Shown here in pieces: positions 1 through 8,461 of a DNA stretch of 64,000 nucleotides. The DNA lies in contig NZ_CP084561.1 of the NCBI RefSeq assembly GCF_021789315.1, positions 1,116,001 to 1,180,000 of the forward strand. The letters are read 5' to 3'. Position 1 is the stretch's first letter; each line of letters starts with the position of its first letter. The notes beneath the pieces are model-generated. The model ran no database searches. It was not told the DNA's origin and saw only the letters and a list, made by a program, of their open reading frames with translations. Source of the DNA: Arthrobacter sp. FW305-BF8. Lineage in GTDB: Bacteria; Actinomycetota; Actinomycetes; Actinomycetales; Micrococcaceae. Position numbers and translations under genes: made by a program.

Positions 1-363
1 ACGGCCGAGGGCATCTCCGTGGTCTCCGGCGGCACGGACGTGCACCTGGTCCTGGTGGACCTGCGCGACTGCGAGCTCGACGGCCAGCAGGCCGAAGACC
101 GCCTCGCTGCGATCGACATCACCGTGAACCGCAACGCCGTGCCGTTCGATCCGCGTCCGCCGATGGTCACTTCCGGGCTGCGCATCGGCACCCCGGCGCT
201 GGCCACCCGAGGCTTCGGCGAAGCAGCCTTCAGCGAGGTTGCGGACATCATCGCCGAGGCCCTGACCGCCGACGCCGGAGCCGACCTGTCCGGACTGCGC
301 ACCCGGGTAGAGGCCCTGGCCGCCGCCCACCCGCTCTACCCGTCCGTAACACCGCTCAGCTGA
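1..363 (+). CDS. glyA: Serine hydroxymethyltransferase, C-terminal part (5' end outside window)
   Basis: This is the last 120 codons of a PLP-dependent serine hydroxymethyltransferase, which interconverts serine and glycine with tetrahydrofolate. The reading frame is open from base 1 and ends at a TGA at 361-363. The stretches VVSGGTDVHLVLVDLR, the KTxxELDG-like region and SGLRIGTPALATRG are typical of the GlyA C-terminal small domain, and the conserved arginine of GLRIGTPA is the substrate-carboxylate contact in the family. The catalytic lysine region lies upstream of the window. The next gene on the strand is sdaA, so both genes act on serine. No clear terminator follows; a structured region fills the gap. 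Confidence 0.93.
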   Translation, partial: TAEGISVVSGGTDVHLVLVDLRDCELDGQQAEDRLAAIDITVNRNAVPFDPRPPMVTSGLRIGTPALATRGFGEAAFSEVADIIAEALTADAGADLSGLRTRVEALAAAHPLYPSVTPLS

Positions 364-515
364 CCCAGCGGCTTGTTGAGGCCCGTCGGGTGCGGACTCC
401 TCTGCATGCTCGGTCGCGAAGACGCCCGCTGAGCGGACGTGTCGCTCCCTTAGACGCATGCTGCCGGAGTCCCCACCCGAATGGGCCACATCCCCGGCCA
501 TCTCTTGCGGTCCAT

Positions 516-666
516 CCGTCAGCCACTGCCGGTGTGGCGACGGGCGATGGTGGGCGGGTGGATTCCGGAAGCGTGCTCCCCACCGTCCCCCTAGCCTCGC
601 AAGCTCGGCGAGGGAACCCGGACAGCGTGGGCCCAAGCACGCGGAGGAACCCGCCCGGGAGCCACC
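516..666 (+). ncRNA. Candidate structured leader RNA of sdaA (unidentified)
   Basis: The 334-bp gap between glyA and sdaA has no convincing gene but folds strongly on the plus strand. Nested pairings are GGGCGGGT 552-559 with ACCCGCCC 649-656, GCGTGCT 571-577 with AGCACGC 636-642, CCCAC 579-583 with GTGGG 627-631, and a terminal hairpin CCTCGC 595-600 / GCGAGG 608-613. A separate hairpin precedes it (CCGTC, bulged A, GCCAC 516-526 with GTGGC GACGG 534-543). The structure ends about 30 nt before the sdaA start. It lacks the glycine-riboswitch core. It may be a metabolite-sensing leader, a stable small RNA, or a mere structural coincidence of GC-rich DNA. The family is not recognised. Confidence 0.4.
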
Positions 667-697
667 ACCCCGACCACATGTCTAGTTAGGATTGATT

Positions 698-2110
698 ATG
701 GCCGTTGGAGTCTTTGATCTCTTTTCCATTGGGATCGGGCCCTCGAGTTCGCACACTGTAGGGCCGATGCGTGCCGCTGCCGTTTTTGCCGGGGAGCTCA
801 AATCCTCCGGGAAGCTGGAGACCGTGGCGTCGCTGCGGGTGGACCTGTACGGCTCGCTCGCGGCAACCGGGCACGGGCACGGCACCATGACGGCCATCCT
901 GCTGGGCCTGGAGGGCTTCCACCCCGAGCTGATCCTTCCCGATGAGGTCGAGGATCGGCTGGCAGCCATTGCCGAATCTGGCACTCTGCAGCTGGCCGGG
1001 TCCGTGCCGCTGCCGTACGGGGTCAAGGACATGGTGCTCCGGCCGCTGACGATCCTGCCGCGGCACACCAACGGCATGACCTTTACGGTTTCGGACGCCC
1101 AGGGCGACATCCTGCACAGCGCCACGTTCTTTTCCGTTGGTGGCGGCTTTATTGTCCGCGAGGGTGAGGAGGATGCGGCGCAGCAGGAACTGGACGAGTC
1201 CAAGAAGGAGCTGCCGCTGCCGTTCCGAACAGCGGCGGAGCTGCTGGAGCACTGCCGCGCACAGGGCCTGTCCATCGCGGACATCATGCTGGTCAACGAG
1301 CGCGCATCCCGGTCCGAGGAGGACATCCGGGCGGGCCTGCTCCACATCTACTCGGTGATGGAAGGCTGCGTGGAGGTCAGCCTGAAGCGCGAGGGGCTGC
1401 TGCCCGGCGGACTGAAGGTCCGCCGTCGTGCCCCCGACTGGCATGAACGCCTGCTGAAGGAAGGCCGTGACCACGGAGGGGACTACCGGGACCCCAAGTA
1501 CTGGCAGGAGTGGGTGAACCTGATCGCGCTGGCGGTTAACGAGGAGAACGCTTCGGGCGGCCGGGTGGTGACCGCCCCGACGAACGGCGCCGCCGGCATC
1601 ATCCCCGCCGTCCTGTACTACGCGCTGCACTTCGCTCCGGGTATGGACAAGGCCAGCCAGGAAGACCGCGACGACGTCGTGGTGAAGTTCCTGCTCGCCG
1701 CCGGTGCCGTCGGGGTGCTGTACAAGGAACAGGCGTCGATCTCGGGCGCGGAGGTGGGCTGCCAGGGTGAGGTGGGTTCGGCGTCGTCGATGGCTGCCGC
1801 TGGCCTGGCCGAGGTCATGGGAGGCACGCCCGCGCAGGTGGAGAACGCGGCCGAGATCGCGATGGAACACAACCTGGGTCTGACCTGCGACCCGATCGGC
1901 GGGCTGGTGCAGGTGCCCTGCATCGAACGGAACGCGATCGCCGCCGCGAAGGCGATCAATGCGGCCAAGATGGCGCTGTGGGGCGACGGCTCGCACCGGG
2001 TCTCGCTGGACGAGGTCATCGTGACCATGCGCGAGACCGGCAAGGACATGAGCTCGAAGTACAAGGAAACCGCGATGGGCGGACTGGCGGTCAACGTCGT
2101 CGAATGCTGA
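698..2110 (+). CDS. sdaA: L-serine ammonia-lyase, single-chain iron-sulfur type
   Basis: Cytosolic L-serine dehydratase converting L-serine to pyruvate and ammonia with a [4Fe-4S] cluster, 470 aa. The N-terminal domain has the SSSHTVGPM signature. The three cluster cysteines are visible at about residues 355 (GCQGEVG), 397 (CDPIGG) and 408 (VPCIERN); their spacings of 42 and 11 match the structurally characterised single-chain enzymes. The protein ends in Cys (VVEC), the family's C-terminal tail that reaches the cluster. I chose ATG 698 with TTAGGA at 686-691 as ribosome site; a TTG two codons upstream is possible. It follows glyA and a structured leader, so serine/glycine levels probably control it. 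Confidence 0.95.
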   Translation: MAVGVFDLFSIGIGPSSSHTVGPMRAAAVFAGELKSSGKLETVASLRVDLYGSLAATGHGHGTMTAILLGLEGFHPELILPDEVEDRLAAIAESGTLQLAGSVPLPYGVKDMVLRPLTILPRHTNGMTFTVSDAQGDILHSATFFSVGGGFIVREGEEDAAQQELDESKKELPLPFRTAAELLEHCRAQGLSIADIMLVNERASRSEEDIRAGLLHIYSVMEGCVEVSLKREGLLPGGLKVRRRAPDWHERLLKEGRDHGGDYRDPKYWQEWVNLIALAVNEENASGGRVVTAPTNGAAGIIPAVLYYALHFAPGMDKASQEDRDDVVVKFLLAAGAVGVLYKEQASISGAEVGCQGEVGSASSMAAAGLAEVMGGTPAQVENAAEIAMEHNLGLTCDPIGGLVQVPCIERNAIAAAKAINAAKMALWGDGSHRVSLDEVIVTMRETGKDMSSKYKETAMGGLAVNVVEC

Positions 2111-2123
2111 ACCCGGCCCGGAG

Positions 2124-2690
2124 CTAGTTGTTGGCGGCCGCCCAGAGGTTCAGGCTCGACGCGAAGACGATCCATGACAGGTACGGCAGCATGAGCAGGC
2201 CGGCGGTGCGGCGGATCGGTCCGAACAGGAGCACGGTGGCGGCGACAGCCAGCGCCAGCGCAATGATGATGCCCAGCGCCAGCCAGAGCGCGGCTGAACC
2301 CCACGCCGGATACAGCCCGAAGAACACGGGCGTCCACGCCAGGTTCAGGGCAAGCTGCACGCCGTAGACGGTGAGCGCCGCCCTGCGCTTCGGGCTGCGG
2401 CTCCGCCACACGAGCCAGGCCGCCACTGCCATGGCCGTGTACAGCACCGTCCAGACCGGCCCGAACACCCAGTTGGGCGGGGACCACGGCGCCTTGTCCG
2501 CCGCGGCATACCAGCCCGTGACGTTGCTGATCGTTGCCTGGGAGCCCAGCCAAGCTACCAAGGCGGACGGCGCCAGGAAACCCAGGAGCGCAGCAAGTTC
2601 GACGGCGGTGCGCCGCGGCTCGGCCCCGTCACCGCTGGTGATGGCGTCGTTTCCGGATCCCGCGACCGGCATGGGGTCCCTGCTTCTCAT
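2124..2690 (-). CDS. tspO: TspO/MBR family membrane protein
   Basis: A 188-aa TspO (tryptophan-rich sensory protein) homologue, in a family that binds porphyrins and related ligands in the membrane. Five hydrophobic helices follow a polar N-terminus of about 30 residues. Family hallmarks are visible: WYAAADKAPWSPPNWVFGPVW (only the first part is needed for recognition), the VQLALNLAWTPVFFG helix, and the closing LPYLSWIVFASSLN segment with a conserved Trp. ATG 2690 is preferred; MPVAG at 2672 is an alternative. It converges on sdaA with a 13-bp gap and is divergent from the FemAB gene. Its role here is unknown; porphyrin handling or stress sensing is the family-based guess. Confidence 0.88.
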   Translation of the reverse strand: MRSRDPMPVAGSGNDAITSGDGAEPRRTAVELAALLGFLAPSALVAWLGSQATISNVTGWYAAADKAPWSPPNWVFGPVWTVLYTAMAVAAWLVWRSRSPKRRAALTVYGVQLALNLAWTPVFFGLYPAWGSAALWLALGIIIALALAVAATVLLFGPIRRTAGLLMLPYLSWIVFASSLNLWAAANN

Positions 2691-2795
2691 TCCACTACAG
2701 TTGCCAAGGCCGCAGCCAGAGTCAAGGCAGTCACGGGGCCGGACAGATAGACTTGAGGCTGCTTCTCCGGCACCTGCACGAAACGTAAGCGAAGA

Positions 2796-3884
2796 TTGGA
2801 CACGGCACACTTGCGAGAATTCACTGCCCGCTTTGCCACCTCCGAAGAGGTCGCAAACTGGGACTCCCACGTCACCGCGAATCCGAACGGCGGAAACCTG
2901 CTGCAGTCGGAAGCCTTCGCCGAGGTCAAGCAGCACTTCGGCTGGAAGACCCTGCACCTCGTCTACGAAACGGCCGACTACACGAGCTACAACCTGGTGC
3001 TGGAAAAGAGCTTCCCGCTGCTCGGTAAGCTCTGGTACCTCATCAAGGGGCCGGACGTGGCCGGCGTCGAGGACATCCCCGGCATTGCCGCGGCAAACGC
3101 AGAGTTCGTAAAGCGCGCACGGCTGGGCGTGTTCGCCATAAAGATTGAGCCGGACATCGTCCTCAGCGACGATGCCCGCAGGGTCATCGAGGGTGCCGGG
3201 CTGGTCAAGACGCACAACCTGCAGCCCAACGACTCAACGGCCCTGCTGGATATCTCCCCCGAGGAGAACCAGCTGCTCCGCAACCTCCACTCGCGGGGAC
3301 GGAATGCCGTCCGCCGCGCCATCCGCGAGGGCGTCGAGGTGCACAACGTGGAGCCCAGCGAGGAAAACTTCAAGGCCATGTACGCCCTGATGACGGACAC
3401 GGTCCAGGCGAAGTCGCAGGTCCGCGTCCGCGAATACGATTACTACCGCCAGTTCTGGACGAACTTCATCAAGCGCGGCCAGGGCAGGCTCATGTTCGTT
3501 TACGAAAACGGCGTTCCCTCGGTTGGCGCCTTCGTGATCAACTACGGCCGCAAGGGCACGTACAAGGACGGCGGATCCCTGCAGAAGCGCAACCAGTACG
3601 GCGATTCGCACCTGGTGCAGTGGACCGCGATCAACCAGCTCAAGGAGCTGGGCTGCACGGAATACGACTTCTGCGGAACCCCGCCCAGCGACAAGCTCAA
3701 GGACACGTCGAACCCCTTCCACGGACTGGGGCTTTTCAAGACGAGCTTCAGTAAGACCGTCACGGACTTCGTGGGCTGCTATGACCAGGTCATCAGCCCG
3801 CTGAAGTACAAGGCGTGGATGGCGGCCGGCGAACGCGTCGCCCGGCAGCTGTATACCCGCCGCACCGGGAAGCAGTTCTACTGA
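2796..3884 (+). CDS. FemAB/FemX-family peptidoglycan aminoacyltransferase
   Basis: A 362-aa member of the Fem family, cytoplasmic GNAT-fold enzymes that add amino acids from aminoacyl-tRNA to the peptidoglycan precursor's stem-peptide lysine. The two-lobed Fem fold is evident: FATSEEVANWDSHV at the start, LWYLIKGPDV near residue 80, LHSRGRNAVRRAIREGV near 167, and the second-lobe motif YDFCGTPPS around residue 290. Start is TTG 2796 after GAAGA, which gives the family-typical N-terminus. Arthrobacter-type cell walls have interpeptide bridges rich in Ala, Ser or Thr, so this is a plausible bridge-building enzyme. Its neighbours handle serine (sdaA, glyA, ThrE-type exporter), which would fit a serine-containing bridge. 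Confidence 0.88.
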   Translation: MDTAHLREFTARFATSEEVANWDSHVTANPNGGNLLQSEAFAEVKQHFGWKTLHLVYETADYTSYNLVLEKSFPLLGKLWYLIKGPDVAGVEDIPGIAAANAEFVKRARLGVFAIKIEPDIVLSDDARRVIEGAGLVKTHNLQPNDSTALLDISPEENQLLRNLHSRGRNAVRRAIREGVEVHNVEPSEENFKAMYALMTDTVQAKSQVRVREYDYYRQFWTNFIKRGQGRLMFVYENGVPSVGAFVINYGRKGTYKDGGSLQKRNQYGDSHLVQWTAINQLKELGCTEYDFCGTPPSDKLKDTSNPFHGLGLFKTSFSKTVTDFVGCYDQVISPLKYKAWMAAGERVARQLYTRRTGKQFY

Positions 3885-3921
3885 GCCGTTGAGCTGAGCC
3901 ACTAAAGAGAGGGGAGCCCTG

Positions 3922-5418
3922 ATGACGAAACAACCCCGCGGCGCCAACCGGCCGCCCACGGACGGGCTGCCCAAGACGGAGCCGCTCACCGCCTCGCAGC
4001 TGCACCAGAACGCGGCGGCCAAGCGCATGCTGCGACGCCTGGTGCAGGGGGAAAATCCGCCGACGGCGCCACTGAGCATCGTGGACCGGCTCGCCGGGAG
4101 CCCCTACGCCAATCCCATGATCCAGGTGGGCGGGATCGATGAGTCCGCACGCAAGACGATGGACTTTGCGCTGCATCTTGCCGAGTCGATGTTCCGGTAC
4201 GGCGCCGGCGCCCTCGAAGTCGAAACGAGCATCATTGCCGTGACGGCTGCGCTGGGGCTGAAAAACATCGAGGTGGACATCACCAACCAGTCCGTGGGCA
4301 TCAACTACGCAGCCAAGGACCAGACGCCCATCACCCTCCTGCGGGTGGTCCGTTCCTGGACAAACAATTACGCGGGGCTTGCACAGGTCCACCAGCTGGT
4401 CACCGACATCGTAGCCGGCGGAGTCGGCCGGGACGAGGCCGTCCGCCGGCTCGACGAGATTGTCCGGCGCCCCAAGCCGTTCCCGCGTTGGATGGTGACG
4501 GTGGCGTTCGCGGTGTTCGCGGCCGTGTTCGTGGCCGTCATCGGCGGCGGTCCGGGCGCCTCGGCCGTCGCGTTCGCCTCCAACCTGCTCATCAGCCTGG
4601 TGGCCCGGAAGCTGGGCCGCTGGCGGACGCCTGACTTCTTCATCACGGCGGCCTGTTCGTTTGTGGTGACGGTCATCGCGCTGCTGCTGTGGAGGTACGG
4701 CAGTCCTGTGGGGATCCGGCTGGCGCCCGCCATTGTGGTGGTGGGCGGAATCCTGCTGCTGCTTCCCACCGGACGGCTCGTGTCCTCGGTCCAGGACGCC
4801 ATCAACGGCTTCCCCGTCACGGCGGCGGGCCGCTTCCTGTCCACTCTGCTGACGTTCGGCGCGGTGGTGGCCGGGATCGCCGTCGCGTTCGTGGTGGGAG
4901 ACAGGATCGGCATGGAGCCGATCAGCGTCACGGAGACCTTCCCGCCCGCGTACCCGCTCTGGGTTCAGGTGATCCTGGTGGCCATCGCAGTTGTGGCAAT
5001 TGGCGTCACGGAACAGACGGACTGGAAGCTGCTGCTTCCGACGGCGGCCGTCGGTGTGGTGGGGCACCTGGTCCTGATCGGCGGCGAGGCGATGGGCATT
5101 GGCCCGCGGTTTTCGCCGGCGCTGGCCGCCGTCGTGATCGGCCTGCTGGCCCGCGTGGTGGCTCTGAAGATGGGCGCACCGCAGCTGGTGGTCGCCGTGC
5201 CGGCCGGCCTGATTCTCCTGCCCGGCTTGACCATTTTCCGCTCGATGTACGTCCTGACCATCGAGGAGTCCGAGATCCTGCTCGGGGCCGGCGGAATGCT
5301 CAGCGCAGGGGCGATTGTGTTCGGCGTTGCCGGCGGCATTGTGCTTGGTGACACGCTGGCCCGGCCGCTCACGCGCAGCCTGGCCAGCAACGAGCGGCGG
5401 CGGTCCCGCCGCCGCTAG
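3922..5418 (+). CDS. ThrE-type threonine/serine exporter family protein
   Basis: A 498-aa inner-membrane protein of the ThrE family. A soluble N-terminal half of about 190 residues contains the conserved MDFALHLAESMFRYGAGALEVETSI segment (first 20 residues diagnostic). A C-terminal half of about ten hydrophobic helices starts at FPRWMVTVAFAVFAAVFVAV. In Corynebacterium glutamicum ThrE exports L-threonine and L-serine by proton antiport. The start ATG 3922 has a good AGAGAGGGGAG ribosome site, 37 bp after the Fem gene, so the two may be co-transcribed. The arginine-rich C-terminus (NERRRSRRR) is unremarkable for a cytosolic tail. Confidence 0.9.
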   Translation: MTKQPRGANRPPTDGLPKTEPLTASQLHQNAAAKRMLRRLVQGENPPTAPLSIVDRLAGSPYANPMIQVGGIDESARKTMDFALHLAESMFRYGAGALEVETSIIAVTAALGLKNIEVDITNQSVGINYAAKDQTPITLLRVVRSWTNNYAGLAQVHQLVTDIVAGGVGRDEAVRRLDEIVRRPKPFPRWMVTVAFAVFAAVFVAVIGGGPGASAVAFASNLLISLVARKLGRWRTPDFFITAACSFVVTVIALLLWRYGSPVGIRLAPAIVVVGGILLLLPTGRLVSSVQDAINGFPVTAAGRFLSTLLTFGAVVAGIAVAFVVGDRIGMEPISVTETFPPAYPLWVQVILVAIAVVAIGVTEQTDWKLLLPTAAVGVVGHLVLIGGEAMGIGPRFSPALAAVVIGLLARVVALKMGAPQLVVAVPAGLILLPGLTIFRSMYVLTIEESEILLGAGGMLSAGAIVFGVAGGIVLGDTLARPLTRSLASNERRRSRRR

Positions 5419-5440
5419 GACCTGCTGGATCTTCCCGGCG

Positions 5441-6280
5441 TTAGATCTTGCCGATCGGCAGCTTCTTCTCGGCCTGGAAAACGTCCTCGACGCGGCCCTT
5501 GGCCCAGTAGCCGGACAGTGAAACCTGGCTGCGGTCCAGGCCGCGCTCGCGGAACAGCACCTCCCGCAGGCCCTTCATGTAGCCACGCTCGCCGTGGGCA
5601 AAAACATCCACCCGGCCATCGGGCCAGGAGGCACTGCGCACGGCGTCCACCAGCTGGCTGCTCTCGCCGGCCGGGATGCCGCCGCGCTGCAGCCAGACCA
5701 GTTCGAGACCGGACGGGGCGCTGATCGGCTGGACGTCAGCGTCGGAGTCCACCTCGAGAAAGGCCAGGCCCCTGGCATGCGCCGGCAGGGACTCGATGAC
5801 GGCGGCCACGGCCGGCAACGCGGCCTCGTCCCCGGCCAGCAGGTACCAGTCCGCGGCCGGATCCGGGTTGTAGCCGCCTCCGGGGCCGGTAAAAATGAGG
5901 CTGTCGCCCGGCTGGGCCGTGGCAGCCCAGGGGCCCGCCAGGCCTTCGTCTCCGTGGACGACGAAATCGATGGCCAGTTCTCCGGCCGCGGTATCCACCC
6001 AGCGGACCGTGTAGGTCCGGGTGTGCGGCCACTGCTCCCGGGGCATCGTTTCCCGGATGGCCCAGAGGTCCAGGGGCTGGGGGTAGTCCACCGCAGGCTG
6101 CGGAAAGACGATCTTGACGTACCGGTCCACGAAGTCGTTGTTGACGTAATCAGCGAACCCCGCGCCGCCCGCGACGATCCGCACCATGTGCGCGGACAGC
6201 TGCTCCCGCCGAAGGACAGCCAAGGTGACCTGCGGGCGGGATTTCTTGGTGGCGCTGGTGGTGGCCGGAAGGGAAGTCAT
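5441..6280 (-). CDS. Siderophore-interacting protein (ferric-siderophore reductase)
   Basis: A 279-aa cytosolic flavoprotein of the SIP/ViuB/YqjH family that reduces iron from imported ferric siderophores using NAD(P)H. The N-terminal FAD domain contains RTYTVRW (around residue 86) and ELAIDFVVHGDEGLAGPWA. The C-terminal NAD(P)H part includes YLLAGDEAALPAV and ends SGYWAKGRVEDVFQ. The ATG at 6280 lies directly behind an iron box (6283-6301). With no room for a ribosome site between box and start, the message may be leaderless. It converges on the ThrE-type gene. Iron-repressed expression by the IdeR encoded at 23.1 kb is the likely control. Confidence 0.93.
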   Translation of the reverse strand: MTSLPATTSATKKSRPQVTLAVLRREQLSAHMVRIVAGGAGFADYVNNDFVDRYVKIVFPQPAVDYPQPLDLWAIRETMPREQWPHTRTYTVRWVDTAAGELAIDFVVHGDEGLAGPWAATAQPGDSLIFTGPGGGYNPDPAADWYLLAGDEAALPAVAAVIESLPAHARGLAFLEVDSDADVQPISAPSGLELVWLQRGGIPAGESSQLVDAVRSASWPDGRVDVFAHGERGYMKGLREVLFRERGLDRSQVSLSGYWAKGRVEDVFQAEKKLPIGKI

Positions 6281-6282
6281 GC

Positions 6283-6301
6283 GGGTAAGCCTAGCCTAAG
6301 C
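6283..6301 (-). promoter_or_regulatory. IdeR/DtxR iron box
   Basis: On the minus strand the sequence TTAGGCTAGGCTTACCC fits the DtxR/IdeR consensus TWAGGTWAGSCTWACCTWA at all but a few positions. It abuts the start codon of the siderophore reductase and also covers the last codon and stop of ung (6296-6298). Binding would block transcription start of the reductase. Confidence 0.8.
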
Positions 6302-7099
6302 TCCTTGAACGGAGCTGAGCGGTGGGATGGCCGGGAGCTCCCAGTCCACAGGCCCGCCGCCCTGCTCCGTCAGCAGGGCATTGGCGCGGCTGAACGGCCG
6401 CGAACCGAAGAATCCCCGCGAGGCGGACAGCGGGCTGGGGTGGGCGCTGGCCACGACGGGGGTGCTGCCCAGCAGGGGGCGGACACCCTCGGCGTCCTTG
6501 CCCCAAAGCACAGCCACGAGCGGCGCGGTGGTTCCCCCCGCTGTCCGGCGGCCCACGACAGCGGTCACCGCCGCCGTCGTGATCGTTTCCCAGCCCTTGC
6601 CGCGGTGTGACCCGGCGGCGCCCTCACGTACGCTCAGCACCCGGTTCAGCAGCAGTACTCCCTGGTCCGCCCAGGCTCCGAGGTCACCGTGGATCCGCGG
6701 TGGCAGGTTCAGGTCCGATTCAAGCTCCTTGTAGATGTTGGCCAGGCTGCGCGGGATGGGGCGGGTGCCGGCGTCCACGGAAAAGGCGAGCCCCACAGCG
6801 TGTCCGGGGGTGGGGTAGGGATCCTGGCCCACAATCAGGACCCGAACCCCGTTCAACGGCTGCCGGAATGCCCGGAGGACGTTCGACGCCGACGGCAGCA
6901 CCCGCCGTCCGTCCGCCTCCTCGGCCGCGAGGAACGTCAGCACGGACCTCAACTCGGCCTCCACTCCCGCCAGGGCATCGGCCCAGTCGGGTGCCATGAG
7001 CTCGTCGAACGGCAGCCTGGCGAGCTCCGCAAAGTCCGGGCCGGCCGCCGGTGCAGGTTCGAGGTCGAAGAGCGGTTCAGGTTCCGTCACGGTGTCCAT
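6296..7099 (-). CDS. ung: Uracil-DNA glycosylase, family 1
   Basis: A 267-aa uracil-DNA glycosylase that removes uracil from DNA and starts base excision repair. The water-activating motif GQDPYPTPG has its catalytic Asp at residue 93. The leucine-loop motif HPSPLSASRGFFGS with its His is near residue 215, and LLLNRVLSVREG in between is also conserved. The start is ATG 7099 (MDTVTEPEP); a longer version reading back to 7159 would add 20 Arg/Gly-rich residues that do not look like the family. The first 50 residues are a poorly conserved acidic extension. Its stop codon overlaps the promoter of the next minus-strand gene. Confidence 0.95.
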   Translation of the reverse strand: MDTVTEPEPLFDLEPAPAAGPDFAELARLPFDELMAPDWADALAGVEAELRSVLTFLAAEEADGRRVLPSASNVLRAFRQPLNGVRVLIVGQDPYPTPGHAVGLAFSVDAGTRPIPRSLANIYKELESDLNLPPRIHGDLGAWADQGVLLLNRVLSVREGAAGSHRGKGWETITTAAVTAVVGRRTAGGTTAPLVAVLWGKDAEGVRPLLGSTPVVASAHPSPLSASRGFFGSRPFSRANALLTEQGGGPVDWELPAIPPLSSVQGA

Positions 7100-7228
7100 T
7101 CTCCCGCACCGCTGTCCGAAACCCGCCGCCCCTGTCCGCGGAGTACCGACACGGCGCAAATGACAATGCTGTTATTCCTCCGTAACATAGGGGAGGTACT
7201 TTGACCGGATTCAGCTAAGGAGAGCGCA

Positions 7229-7615
7229 GTGGCCGAGCCGTTGCAGGACCGTCTCACCGAGCGGGAATCACAGTGGGAATCAGGGCGGGAATCGGAGCGG
7301 GAATCAGGGCTGGAGCGCGGGCTGCGGAGCCGCTCGCTGCTGGAGGACTTCAAGCTCAGGGACTCGCCGCTGAGCGAACGGGAGCAGCAGATTCTCGCGC
7401 TCGAACGTCAGTGGTGGAAGTACGCCGGCGCCAAGGAACAGGCCATCCGGGAGCTCTTCGACCTGTCCGCGACGCACTACTACCAGATCCTCAACGCACT
7501 GATCGATACCGAGCACGCGCTGGCCCACGACCCAATGCTCGTGAAGAGATTGCGTAGACTACGTACGTCACGTCAGCGGGCCCGCACAGCACGCCGCCTT
7601 GGATCTGACGCGTAA
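7229..7615 (+). CDS. DUF3263 protein
   Basis: A 128-aa protein with the actinobacterial DUF3263 domain: LSEREQQILALERQWWKYAG, KEQAIRELFDLSATHYYQIL and LNALIDTEHALAHDP, ending in a basic tail (RRLRTSRQRARTARR). The middle segment looks like a helix-turn-helix, so DNA binding is possible but unproved. The N-terminus is an Arg/Glu/Ser repeat (RESQWESGRESERESG) that looks expanded. The GTG start at 7229 follows a strong AAGGAGAG. In related genomes it is followed, as here, by a LytR_C gene, so the two are probably co-expressed. Confidence 0.88.
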   Translation: MAEPLQDRLTERESQWESGRESERESGLERGLRSRSLLEDFKLRDSPLSEREQQILALERQWWKYAGAKEQAIRELFDLSATHYYQILNALIDTEHALAHDPMLVKRLRRLRTSRQRARTARRLGSDA

Positions 7616-7664
7616 CTGCTAGTGCCGGACTGCCGGCGAAAACCAACAAGGACGCCTCTTCACC

Positions 7665-8303
7665 ATGACTAATTTTGCTCGGGACGAATTCGACAGGGTG
7701 CCTGAGGTCTCCTCCCGGCAGGGCGTACACCGCGCTGCCTCCGCGCCGTCGCGCCCGAAGTTGTGGCCGATCCTTTCCGTGGGAATCGCGGCGCTCGCCG
7801 TCGGCCTGGTTGCTTTCCTTCTGCTGCCGCAGCTGGGGTTCCAGCCCGCCCTCACACCGCCGCCCGCCGCCGCGGCCGACACGTCGGCGGCGTCGGCCAG
7901 CCCCACGGCGACGCCCTCTGCAAGTCGGACGCCCAGCGCCACCCCCTCGGCCTCGGCGTCCGCCTCCGAACCGGCCTCCCCCTCCGCGTTGGAACCTGCC
8001 GCCTCGGAAACCATTGCCCCTGCAGCGGTGGACAAGTCGCAGCCGGTCGCCATTTTCAACGGAACGCTGACCTCCGGACTTGCCGGACGGGTCGGTGCCA
8101 CGGTCAAGTCCGATGGCTGGGTGCTAGGTGAAGTGGCCAACTGGCAGGGCGCCCCGCAGCAGCAGTCGGTGATCTTCTACTCGGACGCTGCCCACCGCGC
8201 CAACGCCGAGGCGCTCAGCGAGTTGCTGAACATCCCCACACTCGTGGAGAGTGCGGACTTCCCCACGCCCGTTGCGGTGGTGCTCGGCCCCGGCTACCAG
8301 TAG
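7665..8303 (+). CDS. LytR C-terminal domain (LytR_C) membrane-anchored protein
   Basis: A 212-aa protein with a short cytosolic N-terminus, one membrane helix (LWPILSVGIAALAVGLVAFL, about residues 33-52), a long Ala/Pro/Ser/Thr linker to about residue 120, and an extracytoplasmic LytR_C domain (VAIFNGTLTSGLAGRVG to VVLGPGYQ). LytR_C domains accompany LytR-CpsA-Psr enzymes that attach glycopolymers to peptidoglycan, but the catalytic LCP domain is absent here. The ATG 7665 start lies 49 bp after the DUF3263 gene. An accessory cell-wall role is inferred from the domain only. Confidence 0.85.
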   Translation: MTNFARDEFDRVPEVSSRQGVHRAASAPSRPKLWPILSVGIAALAVGLVAFLLLPQLGFQPALTPPPAAAADTSAASASPTATPSASRTPSATPSASASASEPASPSALEPAASETIAPAAVDKSQPVAIFNGTLTSGLAGRVGATVKSDGWVLGEVANWQGAPQQQSVIFYSDAAHRANAEALSELLNIPTLVESADFPTPVAVVLGPGYQ

Positions 8304-8461
8304 CCGTCCCGGTTACGCGTGAATAACTATTGACTCCGCTCCGGGCCGCTGGCCTGCGCCTCCACGGGCACGACTCGATAGAGTGATGGCAGGCTGCAAG
8401 GCGTAATTCACGGCACACATCGACGTGGGCCTTACGGAAGCAACCTGAAAGTGTGGGGATC

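Noticed and set aside
364..697. Glycine riboswitch or small gene before sdaA
   Set aside because: The conserved glycine-riboswitch core is not found, and the short open frames here have no ribosome site or family resemblance.
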